Below, piece by piece: positions 46,927 through 59,590 of a DNA stretch of 64,000 bases. The first letter of the stretch is position 1. Every line of letters starts with the position of its first letter. The DNA is from Panicum virgatum (Eukaryota > Streptophyta > Magnoliopsida > Poales > Poaceae): the NCBI RefSeq assembly GCF_016808335.1, contig NC_053144.1:55630195-55694194 (forward strand). The letters are read 5' to 3'. The notes beneath the pieces were generated by a model, which did no database searches, was not told the DNA's origin, and saw nothing but the letters and a program-made list of their open reading frames with translations. The translations under genes and the position numbers were made by a program.

Positions 46927-49500
46927 TGTAACACCTAGGCCTTTATCCTCGGTATTTAGGTTAAATAAGGTCATTAGTTTCGAACTCACTCGGCAAAGCA
47001 CAAGCTGGAACTTCTCCTGTCAGATTGGGCGGGACCGGTCTGACCGGTCGGGACAACCGGTTTGACCGGTCTAACCGGAGCTTCACCGTTTGGGGGCCCA
47101 CATCATTTAAACCACTACCTCTCTCTCACCGTGCTGAACTCGAGCTCGGGCTCTCCCGTGCTCCCCCTCTCACCCCAAACCCTAGAGCCCAATCCTCCCT
47201 CTCCATTGGATTCCAAGGGCGGGGAGAGCTTCAAATCGGTCAAGGATCGTCTCCTCCACGATCTTCTCCATGGGGTGACGCGGGACCGCGAGATCTTCGT
47301 GGAGAAAGGAGCATTTCAAGGTAAATCTAGGAGTTGGATCGATCTCTCGCTCTAAAAGGTTTTAGGTAGTTTCCTTCGGTCAAAAACGTCCTAATGGATC
47401 CCAGAAACTAGTGCCTAGAAGGGTTGTTGGATTGATGGACGATTTTGCCGCGCCAAGGAATCCTAGGTTTTGCTCTGAGTAGGACCGGTCTGACCGGTCT
47501 GATGGACCGGTCTGACCGGTATCAAGTCAGGTCAAGGGGGACCGGTCTGACCGGTATTGGGGACCGGTCTGACCGGTGCTAGCTGAGCTGGGAGGGTGCA
47601 GTTAGGGTTAGTTGGCACAGATTGTTAGGAATTGGTTTGGTTTATTCTTATAATTTTTATAAACTCATGCATGCATTCTCATGTCATATACATATGCATA
47701 CGTGTAGTAGCCGCGACGGAGGAGGTCGTATTCGAGGTGGTTGCGGAGCCGCAGGAGCCCCAGGGGCGAGCCCCGCAGCAGGAGGTTCGCATGGAGCCGG
47801 CCCAAGGCCCGGCTAACCCCAGTACTGAGCAGCAGGCACAAGGCAAGCCCCGGTGCACATCCTTCTATTTTAAATTATGACGCCTATGTATATGTTCTAT
47901 TACTTGTGCATTAGGTGTAGGAATTATTTGGAACCTTAGTTGCATGATTCCCTAGGATTCCCTGAGTTATACTAGTATGTATAGGACGATAGAAGTGCTA
48001 TGCCTAATAGTCGCGATAGAAGTCGAGTGACTCTTGTCACTCGCGAGATATAGGAAATCTTTAGAAGCCGAGTAATTGCCGGTTACTCGCGAGATACATT
48101 ATTATCTTCGTACTTCAATATTTGACTTGGATTGGAATGGATATGGAAATGTGAGACCAGGCGGGGATGATGATGTTAGGTGGTAGCAGGATAGGGTTCC
48201 TGGGTGTCTTAGCCCCGTCCGTGTCGATTGAGGACCGCTCGTTGTGGCAGTGCTGATCGGGGATTGAATTGCACTAACCGCATGCCGGGAGTAGCAGGTA
48301 GTCGAAACCGGTAAGTCTAGTACTGCCTCGCTTCGAAAGTACAGAACTGCATCACCACCCCGTAGGGCGAGTCGAGTAGTCGCGGAGATACGGGATGCAT
48401 ATTTTTACTTTTGGTGGTCTCACGTTGAGCTCGGCTGACTATATGAAGGTGGGGTGGTTCTGTAGTTCGAGGCGGGGAGGGGAATGGTTGGCGTGTATAG
48501 TCCAACGGGGCAAATACGTGCCGTGTTGGTTAGGTCCACCTTGCAAGGTTAAATCAGATCGATTCGCCGTGTCTCACGGTTATGAGGGCCTTGGTCTCTT
48601 TGTCACACCGTAGCGAATGAGCTAGGGTATTAGAGATATAAAAATGAATATAAATTCTGAACCTTATTTGGATGCTCCACATGTGTGTGTAGACAGGCAA
48701 ACTTTAGTGAGAGTCTAGCTATATAAAATATGCGGCTAAAATGTTGAAAGTAAGGATACACTTCTAGTGCTTTTTCTACAAAAACAAACCACCAGCCAAA
48801 AGCCTTGCGGGTCTAGATATGTGGGCTAAGTTATACCCACTGGTCGGGCAAACCTTACTGAGTATTAGAATACTCAGGGTTTGTTACCACCATTATTATT
48901 TCAGGACCCCAGGACGTCGACTTCTGCCCCTGTTGTGTCAAGTTCATCCGCCGGGATGCAGGGGGTGGCAGGTCGTGGAGCGAGACCCTTAGGTTAGGAG
49001 TTTGTCGGGTTGTGCACTCGAGAGCGGAGTGTTCAGCCTATCTGTTTTGTCGGGACCGGTCTGACCGGTCTGACCGGTAGCCCTTGGGCAGGTGCATGCA
49101 CGCCGGTCTGACTGGTTCTCCTAACCGGTCTGATCGGCGTTGTTAGGCTGAGAGTGGGCAGCAGTGTAGGGTAGTTTGTTTTAGTGTAATTTCTTTCAAG
49201 TTTTAACTTTAGTCCTCCAGTTGTAAATTTGTGAGGGTTCCAACTTATGTAAATTAACTTTGTATTTGAAACTCGGTTTGTAAACTTAAAGTTCTATCAC
49301 GCATCATTGTATAATTTCAAGGTTTTGTGTTGTGCTTGTACCATCTGTGCCCACCTTCGCGTGGGACTACCGGTGTCGTTTCGATCGGGCCGTGGGTTGA
49401 GAAAGGATCGCCAAATTAAGCCGTTAAGCTAATGCGCCCGATGTGTTCAAATGACGGCCATTACGTTTAATTAGAGTTTTAATTTGGCGGTTCTGTCATA
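46927..49500 (+). repeat. 5' LTR of the Gypsy element
   Basis: The 2,574-bp LTR contains two reading frames also seen in the 3' LTR and clusters of the ACCGGTCTG motif at 47033-47085, 47483-47577 and 49050-49140. The block before the end is ttaatttggcggttctgtca. Confidence 0.93.
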
Positions 49501-49502
49501 GC

Positions 49503-49515
49503 TGGTATCAGAGCC
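49503..49515 (+). promoter_or_regulatory. Primer-binding site, initiator Met-tRNA type
   Basis: tggtatcagagcc begins 2 nt after the LTR end and matches the 3' end complement of plant initiator methionine tRNA, the usual primer of grass Gypsy and Copia elements. Confidence 0.88.
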
Positions 49516-50116
49516 GAAACACACTGGGGGTGGTATGAGCATGACTAAATTTCAGGGATTACAGATTAAAAATGAATTTCAAAAAAATTAAAAGGGAAGT
49601 AGTTCATTACTATGGGAGGGTTTATTCGTAACATCCCTGTATGGTTATGTTAGAGGAGAAGTTAGATGTTTAGTTATTGGTTGAGAGGCTACGCAGGACG
49701 CTCATGCATCATGACAATTAGATTTTTGGTTGCATTTGGAAGTTCGGCATAGGGGTTCATGCATTGCATCATGGCATTTGGTCTTCAAATTGGCAGTTGA
49801 TAATCTGGTTTTAGTGATTGGTACTCAGTTAGGGCTTAGAAATTCTTTCTGTTTGGGACCGGTCTGACCGGTCTTATACACCGGTCTGACCAGTTACTCT
49901 ACGTTGGGCCGGGTACAATGCCATGCAGGCCATGCAGACCGGTCTGACCGGTCGGTTCCACCGGTCTGACCGGTTGAGTGCGGACAGAGACCCCTAAGTT
50001 GTGTTCAGATAATCGAATTTCGGCGATTCCTTCCATGATTCGGATATTAGTCGCAGTCAAGATTTTTCCTAGGTAACCAGAAAAATATAACTAACCCAAT
50101 CCTGGTTGAATGCAGA

Positions 50117-53100
50117 ATGGGAGAACCGCCGAACCCTCCCGAGTTGGCCCAGGCCATTGCGGCCATGCTCACTGGGCGCGACGAGCAGACGGCACTCCTC
50201 CGTGAGCTTGTGGCGCAGGGCAGAGCGTCGCGGCCTGAACATCACCACCATCCACCGGCTCCTGGATATCCGGAGTTTTTGGCTACACAGCCACCGCTCT
50301 TTCATAAGGCGGATGAGCCACTGGAAGCAGATAGCTGGCTCCGGACTATAGAATCCAAATTCACTCTGCACCCGTACAATGATGGGGACAAGACAGGATT
50401 TGCAGCTCAGCAGCTCAGGGGTCCCGCACGCATGTGGTGGGACAATTACTTAGCTATGTTCCCTGAGGGCACCGGATTCACTTGGGCACAGTTCAAGGAG
50501 GCTTTCAAAGCACACCATATTCCGGCGGGAGTGATTAGAAGGAAGCTCACCAAGTTCTTGGCCCTGAAACAGGGCAACAACAGTGTGTTGCAATATTCTC
50601 AGGCTTTCAACACCCTGTCCCAGTATGTGGGATACCACGTGGATACTGATGAGAAGAAGCAGGCGTGCTTCAGGCAGGGGCTTAGCAGCAAGCTCCAGGA
50701 TCGCCTGGCTATGATCAAGTTTGATAGTTTTAGTGAGCTGGTCAATGGGGCTATCATTCAGGAGGACGCCCATCTGGCTCACAAGGCGGAGAAGAAGAGG
50801 AAGGCCCCGGCAGTGGGATCTTCTAGTAGTGCCCCTCAGAGGTTCCGTCTGGTGCAGTCGGGCCCACAACGAGCCCCTTTCAGCACTAGCCACAGCAGCA
50901 GTAGGGATACAGGCCCCCTCAGTACACTCAGCCACAGGGGACAGTTTGGCCTCCTGCTCCTCCGCAGAATGAGCAGAAGGTCTGGGTATAGCAGCCGGGG
51001 GTGCGCCCCAATTTGCTCCCGTGCTACAACTGCGGACAGCCGGGTCACTTTGCCCGGAACTGCCCAATGCCACTGAAGCAGGGCCAGCCGTCTGGTCAGC
51101 GGGGTCAGAAGCAGCAAGTGGCTCATTTCAAGCCAGGGCAGGTGCACTACACCACTCTTGAGGGTATTCCTGAGGGAGCTCCAGTGATGACGGGTATGTT
51201 CTCCATAAATGATCAACCCGTTACGGTATTGTTTGACTCGGGTGCGTCTCACACTTTTATTAGTGAAGAGTGTGCTACTAGACTTGGGATGGGTGTAGAA
51301 ATCATATTGAAGCCATATCATATTCATTCACCCGGGGGTCAATTGATCACCAATCAGACTACCAAACAAGTGCCTCTAGGACTTCAAGGAAAAATTTTCA
51401 TGACTCATCTGATTATCTTACCAACCCAGAAAGTGGATATCATCCTCGGAATGAATTGGATGAAATTTCATGGGATTATCCTGGACACCTCATCACGTGT
51501 TGTGCACATAAAATCTCCTGTTCATGGTCCTATGACCTTGTGTCTCCCGAGTCCCGCACCGTCGACCCATACAGTGAATCATGTTGAGAATTAGAAGCTT
51601 GAGGACATACCAGTGGTATGTGAATACCCGGATGTTTTTCCCGATGATTTGCCGGGCATGCCACCTGACCGTGCGGTAGAGTTTGCTATTGAACTGCAAC
51701 CGGGTACGGCACCGATTTCTAGGAGGCCTTACCGGATGCCACCCAATGAGCTAGCGGAGTTAAAGAAACAATTGCAAGAATTGCTAGAGAAAGGCTATAT
51801 CCGTCCTAGCACGTCGCCTTGGGGCTGTCCGGCACTCTTTGTGAAAAAGAAAGATGAAAGTCTCAGGTTGTGCGTGGATTATAGACTTTTGAATGCTGTC
51901 ACCATCAAGAATAAGTATCCACTCCCCCGGATTGATATTCTGTTTGATCAGCTATTCGGGGCTAAAGTATTTTCAAAAATTGATCTCCGCTCGGGTTATT
52001 ACCAGATAAAGATCAGAGCTGAGGATATTCCCAAGACCGCCTTCTCCACCAGATATGGACTTTTTGAATATCTGGTGATGTCTTTCGGGCTAACCAATGC
52101 CCCCATGCATTTCATGTATCTCATGAACTCGATGTTCATGCCTGAGCTGGATAAATTCGTTGTGATTTTCATTGACGACATCCTGATATTTCCCAAGAAT
52201 GAAGAAGAGCATGCCGAGCACCTCCACATTGTGCTTCAGCGCCTGCGGAAGCACAAGCTGTACGCTAAATTCAGTAAATGTGATTTCTGGCTCAAGGAAG
52301 TCCAGTTCTTGGGCCACATCATCTCTGACAGGGGAATTTCTGTTGATCCTAGCAAGATTCAGGATGTCCTAAATTGGAAGACTCCAGAGACTGTTTCAGA
52401 GATCCGGAGTTTCCTTGGGCTAGCAGGATATTATCGCCGGTTTGTACCGGAGTTTTCAAAAATTGCTAGACCCATGACTGAGTTACTTAAGAAAGGGGTG
52501 AGATTTAGTTGGGACGACCAATGTGAGCAGGCCTTTCAGGCTTTGAGGAAACTTCTGATGTCTGCCCCTGTCCTTGCTCAGCCAGATATTACCCGGCCTT
52601 TTGATGTGTATTGTGATGCATCAGGTACGGATCTTGGCTACATTCTCATCCCTGTTTGTGTTCGCCGGATATTATTCGGCCATTAATACTTGTTGTAATG
52701 CATCAGGTACGGGCCTAGGCTGCGTCCTTATGCAGAATCAGTGTGTGATTGCTTATGCCTCCAGGGCCCTCAAGCGGCATGAAGAGAATTATGCCACACA
52801 TGATCTGGAATTAGCAGCAGTGGTGCATGCATTGAAGATATGGTGTCATTATCTTCTGGGCAATCCAGTGCATATATACTCAGACCACAAGAGTCTCAAG
52901 TATATTTTTACCCAGAGTGAATTGAACTTGCGCCAGAGATGGTGGTTGGAGCTGATTAAAGATTATGATCTGGAGATCCATTACCATCCAGGCAAGGCAA
53001 ATGTGGCGGCCGATGCATTGAGTCGCAAGACAAGTTGCAGTTGCACCTCAGCCACAGCGGTGCATGACACTTTGTGCCAAGAAATGGAGAAGATGAATTT

Positions 53101-54484
53101 GACTATGGTGTCTGAGGGTACTATTGCCAATCTCACCCTTGCACCTACGCTTCGAGATCGGATTGTGGCTGCAAAGAAAAATAATGGGGGCATGGAGAAG
53201 ATCAGGCAGAGGCTTAGGGAAAATGACCCTAAGGCTGCTTGTTTTCGCCAAGATAGTGATGGTGTATTGTGGTTTAATAATCGCCTGGTGGTACCTAAAG
53301 ATTTGGAGCTACGGAAGCAGATTCTTGATGAGGCTCACCTCTCTAGGTACTCCATCCACCCAGGCAGTAATAAAATGTATCAAGACCTGACGCAGCGTTT
53401 TTGGTGGACCAGAATGAAGCGGGAAATTGCCAGATATGTGTCAGAATGTGACACCTGTCAGAGGGTTAAAGCGAGCCATTTGAGATCAGCTGGCCCTTTA
53501 CAACCCTTGAGTATTCCCTCTTGGAAGTGGGAAGATATCAGTATGGATTTCGTTGTCGGCTTACCCAAGACTTCCAAGGGATATGATTCCATATGGGTTA
53601 TTGTGGATCGCCTCACTAAGACAGCCCATTTTCTACCGATAAAAACCACACATATGGCGAAGCAGTACGCTCAACTGTATATGGACCGTATTGTGAGTCT
53701 CCATGGAATTCCAAAGACCATCATTTCTGACCGGGGTACTCAATTCATAGCCCGGTTTTGGGAACACTTTCATGCCGCTCTTGGTACACAATTGATCCGC
53801 AGTTCAGCCTATCATCCTCAGACAGATGGCCAGACAGAGAGGATTAATCAGATTCTGGAGGATATGCTCAGGGCGTGTGCACTCACCTACAGTCAGAAGT
53901 GGGATGAATGCCTACCTTTGGCCGAATTTGCATGCAATAATAGTTATCAAGAGAGCATCAGGATGGCTCCATTTGAGGCCTTATATGGACGGAAATGCAG
54001 AACGCCATTAAATTGGTCAGAAGCTGGAGAAAAGACTTTCTTTGGACCGGATATGGTGAATGAAGCAGAAGAACAGGTTCGGGTCATTCAGGAAAATTTA
54101 AAGATTGCTAAATCCCGACAAAAGAGTTACGCGGATAAGAAGCGTCGATCCGTCCTGTTTCAAGTGGGAGATCATGTCTACCTGCGGGTCTCTCCAATGA
54201 AAGGGATTCAGCGGTTCGGCGTAAAAGGAAAACTTGCACCTCGCTACGTTGGGCCGTTTCTGATTATTGAGCAATGTGGGCCGGTAGCGTATCGCCTGAA
54301 ACTTCCTACTCCATTATCCGCGGTTCATAATATTTTCCACGTCTCCCAGCTCCGGAAATGTCTCCGGGTTCCAGAAAAGATAATTGACGTCGAGAAATTG
54401 CAACTGGAGCCCGATCTTGTCTATCCGGAGCAACCTATAAAGATTGTTGACTTCAAGACTCGGGAAACTCGGTATTTAGGTTAA
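50117..54484 (+). pseudogene. Gypsy gag-pol polyprotein, multiply broken
   Basis: Gag begins at the ATG at 50117 with a retrotransposon gag domain. A frameshift near 50870-50885 moves the rest to another frame. The CCHC knuckle (CYNCGQPGHFARNCP) is at ~51019-51066 and the protease active site (LFDSGASHTFI) at ~51228-51260. Reverse transcriptase spans ~51700-52250 with the [10 protein letters not shown] catalytic motif, then RNase H and integrase (HHCC zinc finger, DDE core near 53540-53960). In-frame TAG stops lie at 50887, 50902, 50989 and 51592. An 82-bp duplication at 52611-52692 breaks RNase H and shifts the frame. The integrase C-terminus ends in LTR sequence at 54482-54484. No functional protein can be made from this copy. 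Confidence 0.93.
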
Positions 54485-57034
54485 ATAAGGTCATTAGTTT
54501 CGAACTCACTCGACAAAGCACAAGCTGGAACTTCTCCTATCAGATTGGGCGGGACCGGTCTGACCGGTCTGGACAACCGGTCTGACCGGTCTAACCGGAG
54601 CTTCACCGTTTGGGGGCCCACATCATTTAAACCACTCACTCTCTCTCCCCCAACCACTCCCTCTCTCTCACCGTGCTGAACTCGAGCTCGGGCTCTCCCG
54701 TGCTCCCCCTCTCACCCCAAACCCTAGAGCCCAATCCTCCCTCTCCATTGAATTCCAAGGGCGGGGAGAGCTTCAAATCGGTCAAGGATCGTCTCCTCCA
54801 CGATCTTCTCCATGGGGTGACGCGGGACCACGAGATCTTCGTGGAGGAAGGAGCATTTCAAGGTAAATCTAGGAGTTGGATCGATCTCTCGCTCTAAAAG
54901 GTTTTAGGTAGTTTCCTTCGGTCAAAAACGTCCTAATGGATCCTAGAAACTAGTGCCTAGAAGGGTTGTTGGATTGATGGATGATTTTGCTGCGCCAAGG
55001 AATCCTAGGTTTTGCTCTGAGTAGGACCGGTCTGACCGGTCTGATGGACCGGTCTGACCGGTATCAAGTCATGTCAAGGGGGACCGGTCTGACCGGTGCT
55101 AGCTGAGCTGGGAGGGTGCAGTTAGGGTTAGTTGGCACAGATTGTTAGGAATTGGTTTGGTTTATTCTTATAATTTTTATAAACTCATGCATGCATTCTC
55201 ATGTCATATGCATATGCATACGTGTAGTAGCCGCGGCGGAGGAGGTCGTATTTGAGGTGGTTGCGGAGCCGCAGGAGCCCCAGGGGCGAGCCTCGCAGCA
55301 GGAGGTTCGCGTGGAGCCGGCCCAAGGCCCGGCTAACCCCAGTACTGAGCAGCAGGCACAAGGCAAGCCCCGGTGCACATCCTTCTATTTTAAATTATGA
55401 CGCCTATGTATATGTTCTATTACTTGTGCATTAGGTGTAGGAATTATTTGGAACCTTAGTTGCATGATTCCCTAGGATTCCCTGAGTTATACTAGTATGT
55501 ATAGGATGATAGAATTGCTATGCCTAATAGTCGCGATAGAAGTCGAGTGACTCTTGTCACTCGCGAAATATAGGAAAGCTTTAGAAGCCGAGTAATTGAT
55601 GGTTACTCGCGAGATACATTATTATCTTCGTACTTCAGTATTTGACTTGGATTGGAATGGATATGGAAATGTGAGACCGGGCGGGGATGATGATGTTAGG
55701 TGGCAGCAGGATAGGGTTCCTGGGTGTCTTAGCCCCGTCCGTGTCGATTGAGGACCGGTCGTTGTGGCAGTGCTGATCGGGGATTGAATTGCACTAACCG
55801 CATGCCGGGAGTAGGAGGTAGTCGAAACCGGTAAGCCTAGTACTGCCTCACTTCGAAAGTACAGAACTGCATCACCACCCCGTAGGGTGAGTCGAGTAGT
55901 CGTGGAGAAACGGGATGCATATGTTTAATTTTGGTGGTCTCACGTTGAGCTCGGCTGACTATATGAAGGTGGGGTGGTTCTGTAGTTCGAGGCGGGGAGG
56001 GGAATGGTTGGCGTGTATAGTCCGACGGGGCAAATACATGCCGTGTTGGTTAGGTCCACCTTGCAAGGTTAAATCGGATCGATTCGCCGTGTCTCGCGGT
56101 TATGAGGGCCTTGGTCTATTTGTCACACCGTAGCGAATGAGCTAGGGTATTAGAGGTATAAAAATGAATATAAATTCTGACCCTTATTTGGATGCTCCAC
56201 ATGTGTGTGTAGACAGGCAAACTTTAGTGAGAGTCTAGCTATATAAAATATGCGGCTAAAATGTTGAAAGTAAGGATACACTTATAGTGCTTTTTCTGCA
56301 AAAACAAACCACCAGCCAAAAGCCTTGGGGGTCTAGATATGTGGGCTAAGTTATACCCACTGGTCGGTCAAGCCTTGCTGAGTATTAGAATACTCAGGGT
56401 TTGTTGCCACCATTATTATTTCAGGACCCCAGGACGTCGACTTCTGCCCCTGTTGCGTCAAGTTCATCCGCCGGGATGCAGGGGGGTGACAGGTCGTGGA
56501 GCGAGACCCTTAGGTTAGGGGTTTGTCGGGTTGCGCACTCGAGAGCGGAGTGTTGAGCCTATCTGTTTTGTCGGGACCGGTCTGACTGGTCTGGAGGACC
56601 GGTCTGACCGGTAGCCCTTGGGCAGGTGCATGCACGCCGGTCTGACCGGTTCTCCTAACCGGCCTGACCGGCGTTGTTAGGCTGAGAGTGGGCAGCAGTG
56701 TAGGGTAGTTTGTTTTAGTGTAATTTCTTTCAAGTTTTAACTTTAGTCCTCCAGTTGTAAATTTGTGAGGGTTCCAACTTATGTAAATTAACTTTGTATT
56801 TGAAACTCGGTTTGTAAACTTAAAGTTCTATCACGCGTCATTGTATAATTTCAAGGTTTTGTGTTGTGCTTGTACCATCTGTGCCCACCCTCGCGTGGGA
56901 CTACCAGTGTCGTTTCGATCGGGCCGTGGGTTGAGAAAGGATCGCCAAATTAAGCCTTTAAGCTAATGCGCCCAATGTATTCAAATGATGGCTATTACGC
57001 TTAATTAGAGTTTTAATTTGGCGGTTCTGTCACA
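54468..57034 (+). repeat. 3' LTR of the Gypsy element, 5'-truncated
   Basis: It aligns to the 5' LTR from position 46948 on. The first 21 bp and the polypurine tract are missing, and integrase coding sequence abuts it directly. Relative to the 5' LTR it has a ~23-bp insertion near 54636-54660 and lacks one ACCGGT pair near 55095. It ends TCACA before the ATTAG duplication. Confidence 0.92.
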
Positions 57035-57039
57035 ATTAG

Positions 57040-57527
57040 TGATGATGAGTTGAGGAGGGGTGTGGTTCAAGGGACGTAAAGAGGAGAGGCGATTAGGTGG
57101 GGACTTGGAAAAAAATGTTTGTGCCCATCATTGGCATGCTCCGATCTGCAGGATCTTTGGCTCTGAAATAAGAATATAGATAGATAGACAGTCAGGAGGA
57201 ATTTAACAACGAAAAGATTGTTCTGGTGAACGAACAGCACGCGCGATGTTTTTGGGCATGTATGAAATCTATCCCCCCCCCCCCGAAAGATGGGCATTGC
57301 AGGAAATCCATACTTGTCTTTTTTATGGCAAATCCATGCTGGTTTTAGAAGCAAAGCTTGGTGAAAAAGACTGGACGGGTACTGTAGAGCAACTTGGCAA
57401 GCATGGCACCGCGCGAGGGGAGACTTTTCTGAACCCGAACGCGCCGGGGGTGATGGTCCGGCGGCAGGGAGCCAGCCATTTGCAGGGTAGTCACGGCCGT
57501 TGGAATGTGACTCGCTGATGTTGGACT
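57040..57527 (-). promoter_or_regulatory. Displaced upstream region of the receptor kinase gene
   Basis: Removing the Gypsy element would place this DNA directly upstream of 46926, so it is the former promoter or leader of the minus-strand kinase gene. It includes a 12-C run at 57273-57284. A Copia LTR begins at about 57528 and limits the intact promoter to under 500 bp. No convincing TATA box was seen, though ctatattctt at ~57166-57175 (minus strand) is a weak candidate. Confidence 0.55.
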
Positions 57528-59590
57528 TGTTGGAGTATATTAAGTCCATGTGTATAGAGGCCCATCTAGAGGCCCATGTACAAGTATTATATATACCCAC
57601 TCTTCTAGGGTTGGAGGAATACAAGGATTATTCTCTCCTACATGGTATCAGACTAAATTTTTCCCTCTTCCCTCTCCTCCCTACCCTAGCCGCCGCCGCC
57701 GCCGGCGCCGCCCCTCCCGGCGCCGCCCCTTCTCTCCCCTTCCTCCTTCCATCCCCTTCCTTCCTTCACCTCCCTTGTTTTGACTGCTGCTGCTGCCTGG
57801 GCCAGGCAGCCGCCGGATCTCGTCGCCCCTGCCTGGACCAGGCCGGCGCCAGATCCCGCCGCCGCGGCCTTGGTCGTGCTGTCCCCCGGCGCCCCGCAGG
57901 CGCAGCAGCAGGGGGCCGCCGCCCTGCAGCCCGCTCTGCAGGCGCAGCAGCAGGGGCCCGCGTCCTCTGCTGGCGCCGCGGCGGCCTTGTGCACTCCGGC
58001 CGCCATTCCTGCCGCCGCGGGAGCCGTCGCGGGCGCCCAGCTGCAGCCCGTCCTGGACGGCCCGCTGCTGCAGCCGCCTGTGCACGACCCCGCTACTGCT
58101 CGAGCGGGCGCAGTGTCCTCTTTTCCAGGGGCACCACGCTTCTCCGACGCCTCAGTTCCACGGGCGCAGTGCGCGACGCTTCAGGCCGCCGCCGTGCAGT
58201 CACTCCCCACCACCGCCGCCGCGCTGGTCGCCACTGCGGGCGGCCCTCCCCTGTTCGCGGGCGCGGGCGTGCCCCTGTTCGCGGGTGCGGGCAACCCCCG
58301 CGCACATGCGTGGCCACCCCTGTAGGCCGCCGCTCCCCTGTTCGCGGGAGCGAGCGCGGGCACGCCTAGCGCCACTACCGCTACTGCCCCTGCCACTGCT
58401 GCCCCGGCTGGCGCGGCCCTCCCTCCTCTGGCCCCGGCCTCTGCGCACGCGTGGCCCTTCCAGGCCGCTACCGCCGCTGCGAGAGCCACTGCCTACGCTG
58501 CCGCCCACGAGGGCGCATCTGGCGCGGCCATCCCTCCTCAGGCCGTCGCGCCCGCCGCGCACGCCGCCGTCGCGCACGCCGCGCCCGCCGCGCAGGTCGC
58601 GCGGGCCGCCGCCTCCCTCGCCGCCGCGCATGCTGCGCAGGCCGTCGCGCCCAGGGACCCCGTGCGGGCCGCTGCCTCCCTCGCCGCCGCTACTCCCCTG
58701 TTCGCGTCGTTCTGGACCCCGCCCGCTCAGCCCAGCCAGCAGCCGACTTGGCCTGGGGGGTGGGACCAGGCCGCACTGGCGCAGTCCTTCAGCGCCATGG
58801 GGTGGACGCCGCCGGTCAGCACCAAGTGGATCCCCGACTCGGGTGCCTCCTTCCACACCACTCCACATGCCGGTATCCTCTCTTCTGTCCGACCCCCACA
58901 CCCCTCTTGTCCTTCTTCCATCATGGTTGGTGATGGGTCTTGCCTTCCTGTCACTGCTGTGGGTTTTGCTCCTGGCTCTTTTCGTCTTCCCAATGTCCTT
59001 GTTGCTCCTCAGATGGTTCATAACCTTCTTTCCATTCATCAGTTTACAGCTGACAATTCTTGTTCCATCGAGTTTGATTCTTCTGGCCTCACTGTAAAGG
59101 ATTCGGCCTCCCGACGTCCGCTACTCCGGTGTGACAGCACGGGACCCCTTTACACCCTTCGCCTTCCTTCTTCCGCTGCACTACTCTCGCCTTCTTCATC
59201 GCCCAGGCCGTCTTGGCCTGCTGCTTTTGCCTTGACGCCATCTTCCACCACTTGGCACCGCCGTCTTGATCACCCTGGCCGCGACGTTCTGGCTCAGCTC
59301 TGTTGTAGTACTGATGTTTCTGGTACTAGGGCTCCTGCTGAGCCCCTCTGCCATGCGTGCCAGCTCGGTCGTCATGTTCGGCTCTCTTTTTCTTCTTCTT
59401 CTTCGCATGCGATGCATGCATTTGATCTTGTTCACTGTGACCTGTGGACTTCTCCTGTTCTTAGCCTTTCTAGCTATAAGTACTATCTGGTGGTGGTCGA
59501 TGATTTTTCTCATTACTCTTGGACGTTTCCTTTGCGCGCCAAGTCTGAGACCTTCCCCACCCTCCTCCACTTCTTTGCCTGGGTGTCCAC

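Larger units (their letters stand above)
46927..57034 (+). mobile_element. Ty3/Gypsy (Tekay-like) LTR retrotransposon
   Basis: The element is flanked by the 5-bp duplication ATTAG at 46922-46926 and 57035-57039. The 5' LTR is 46927-49500 (TGTAACACC...TCATA, last bases mutated from TCACA). The 3' LTR is 54468-57034 and lacks the first 21 bp. A Met-tRNA primer site tggtatcagagcc is at 49503-49515. Order of domains is gag, protease, reverse transcriptase, RNase H, integrase. Over roughly 730 bp compared by eye the LTRs differ by about a dozen substitutions, mostly transitions, so insertion is fairly recent. No intact polyprotein remains. Family placement rests on motif resemblance to grass chromoviruses; the chromodomain region is deleted. 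Confidence 0.95.

Noticed and set aside
57067..57624. 185-codon minus-strand frame next to the Gypsy element
   Set aside because: It crosses into the Copia LTR and lacks any motif. The position fits a displaced promoter better than a gene.
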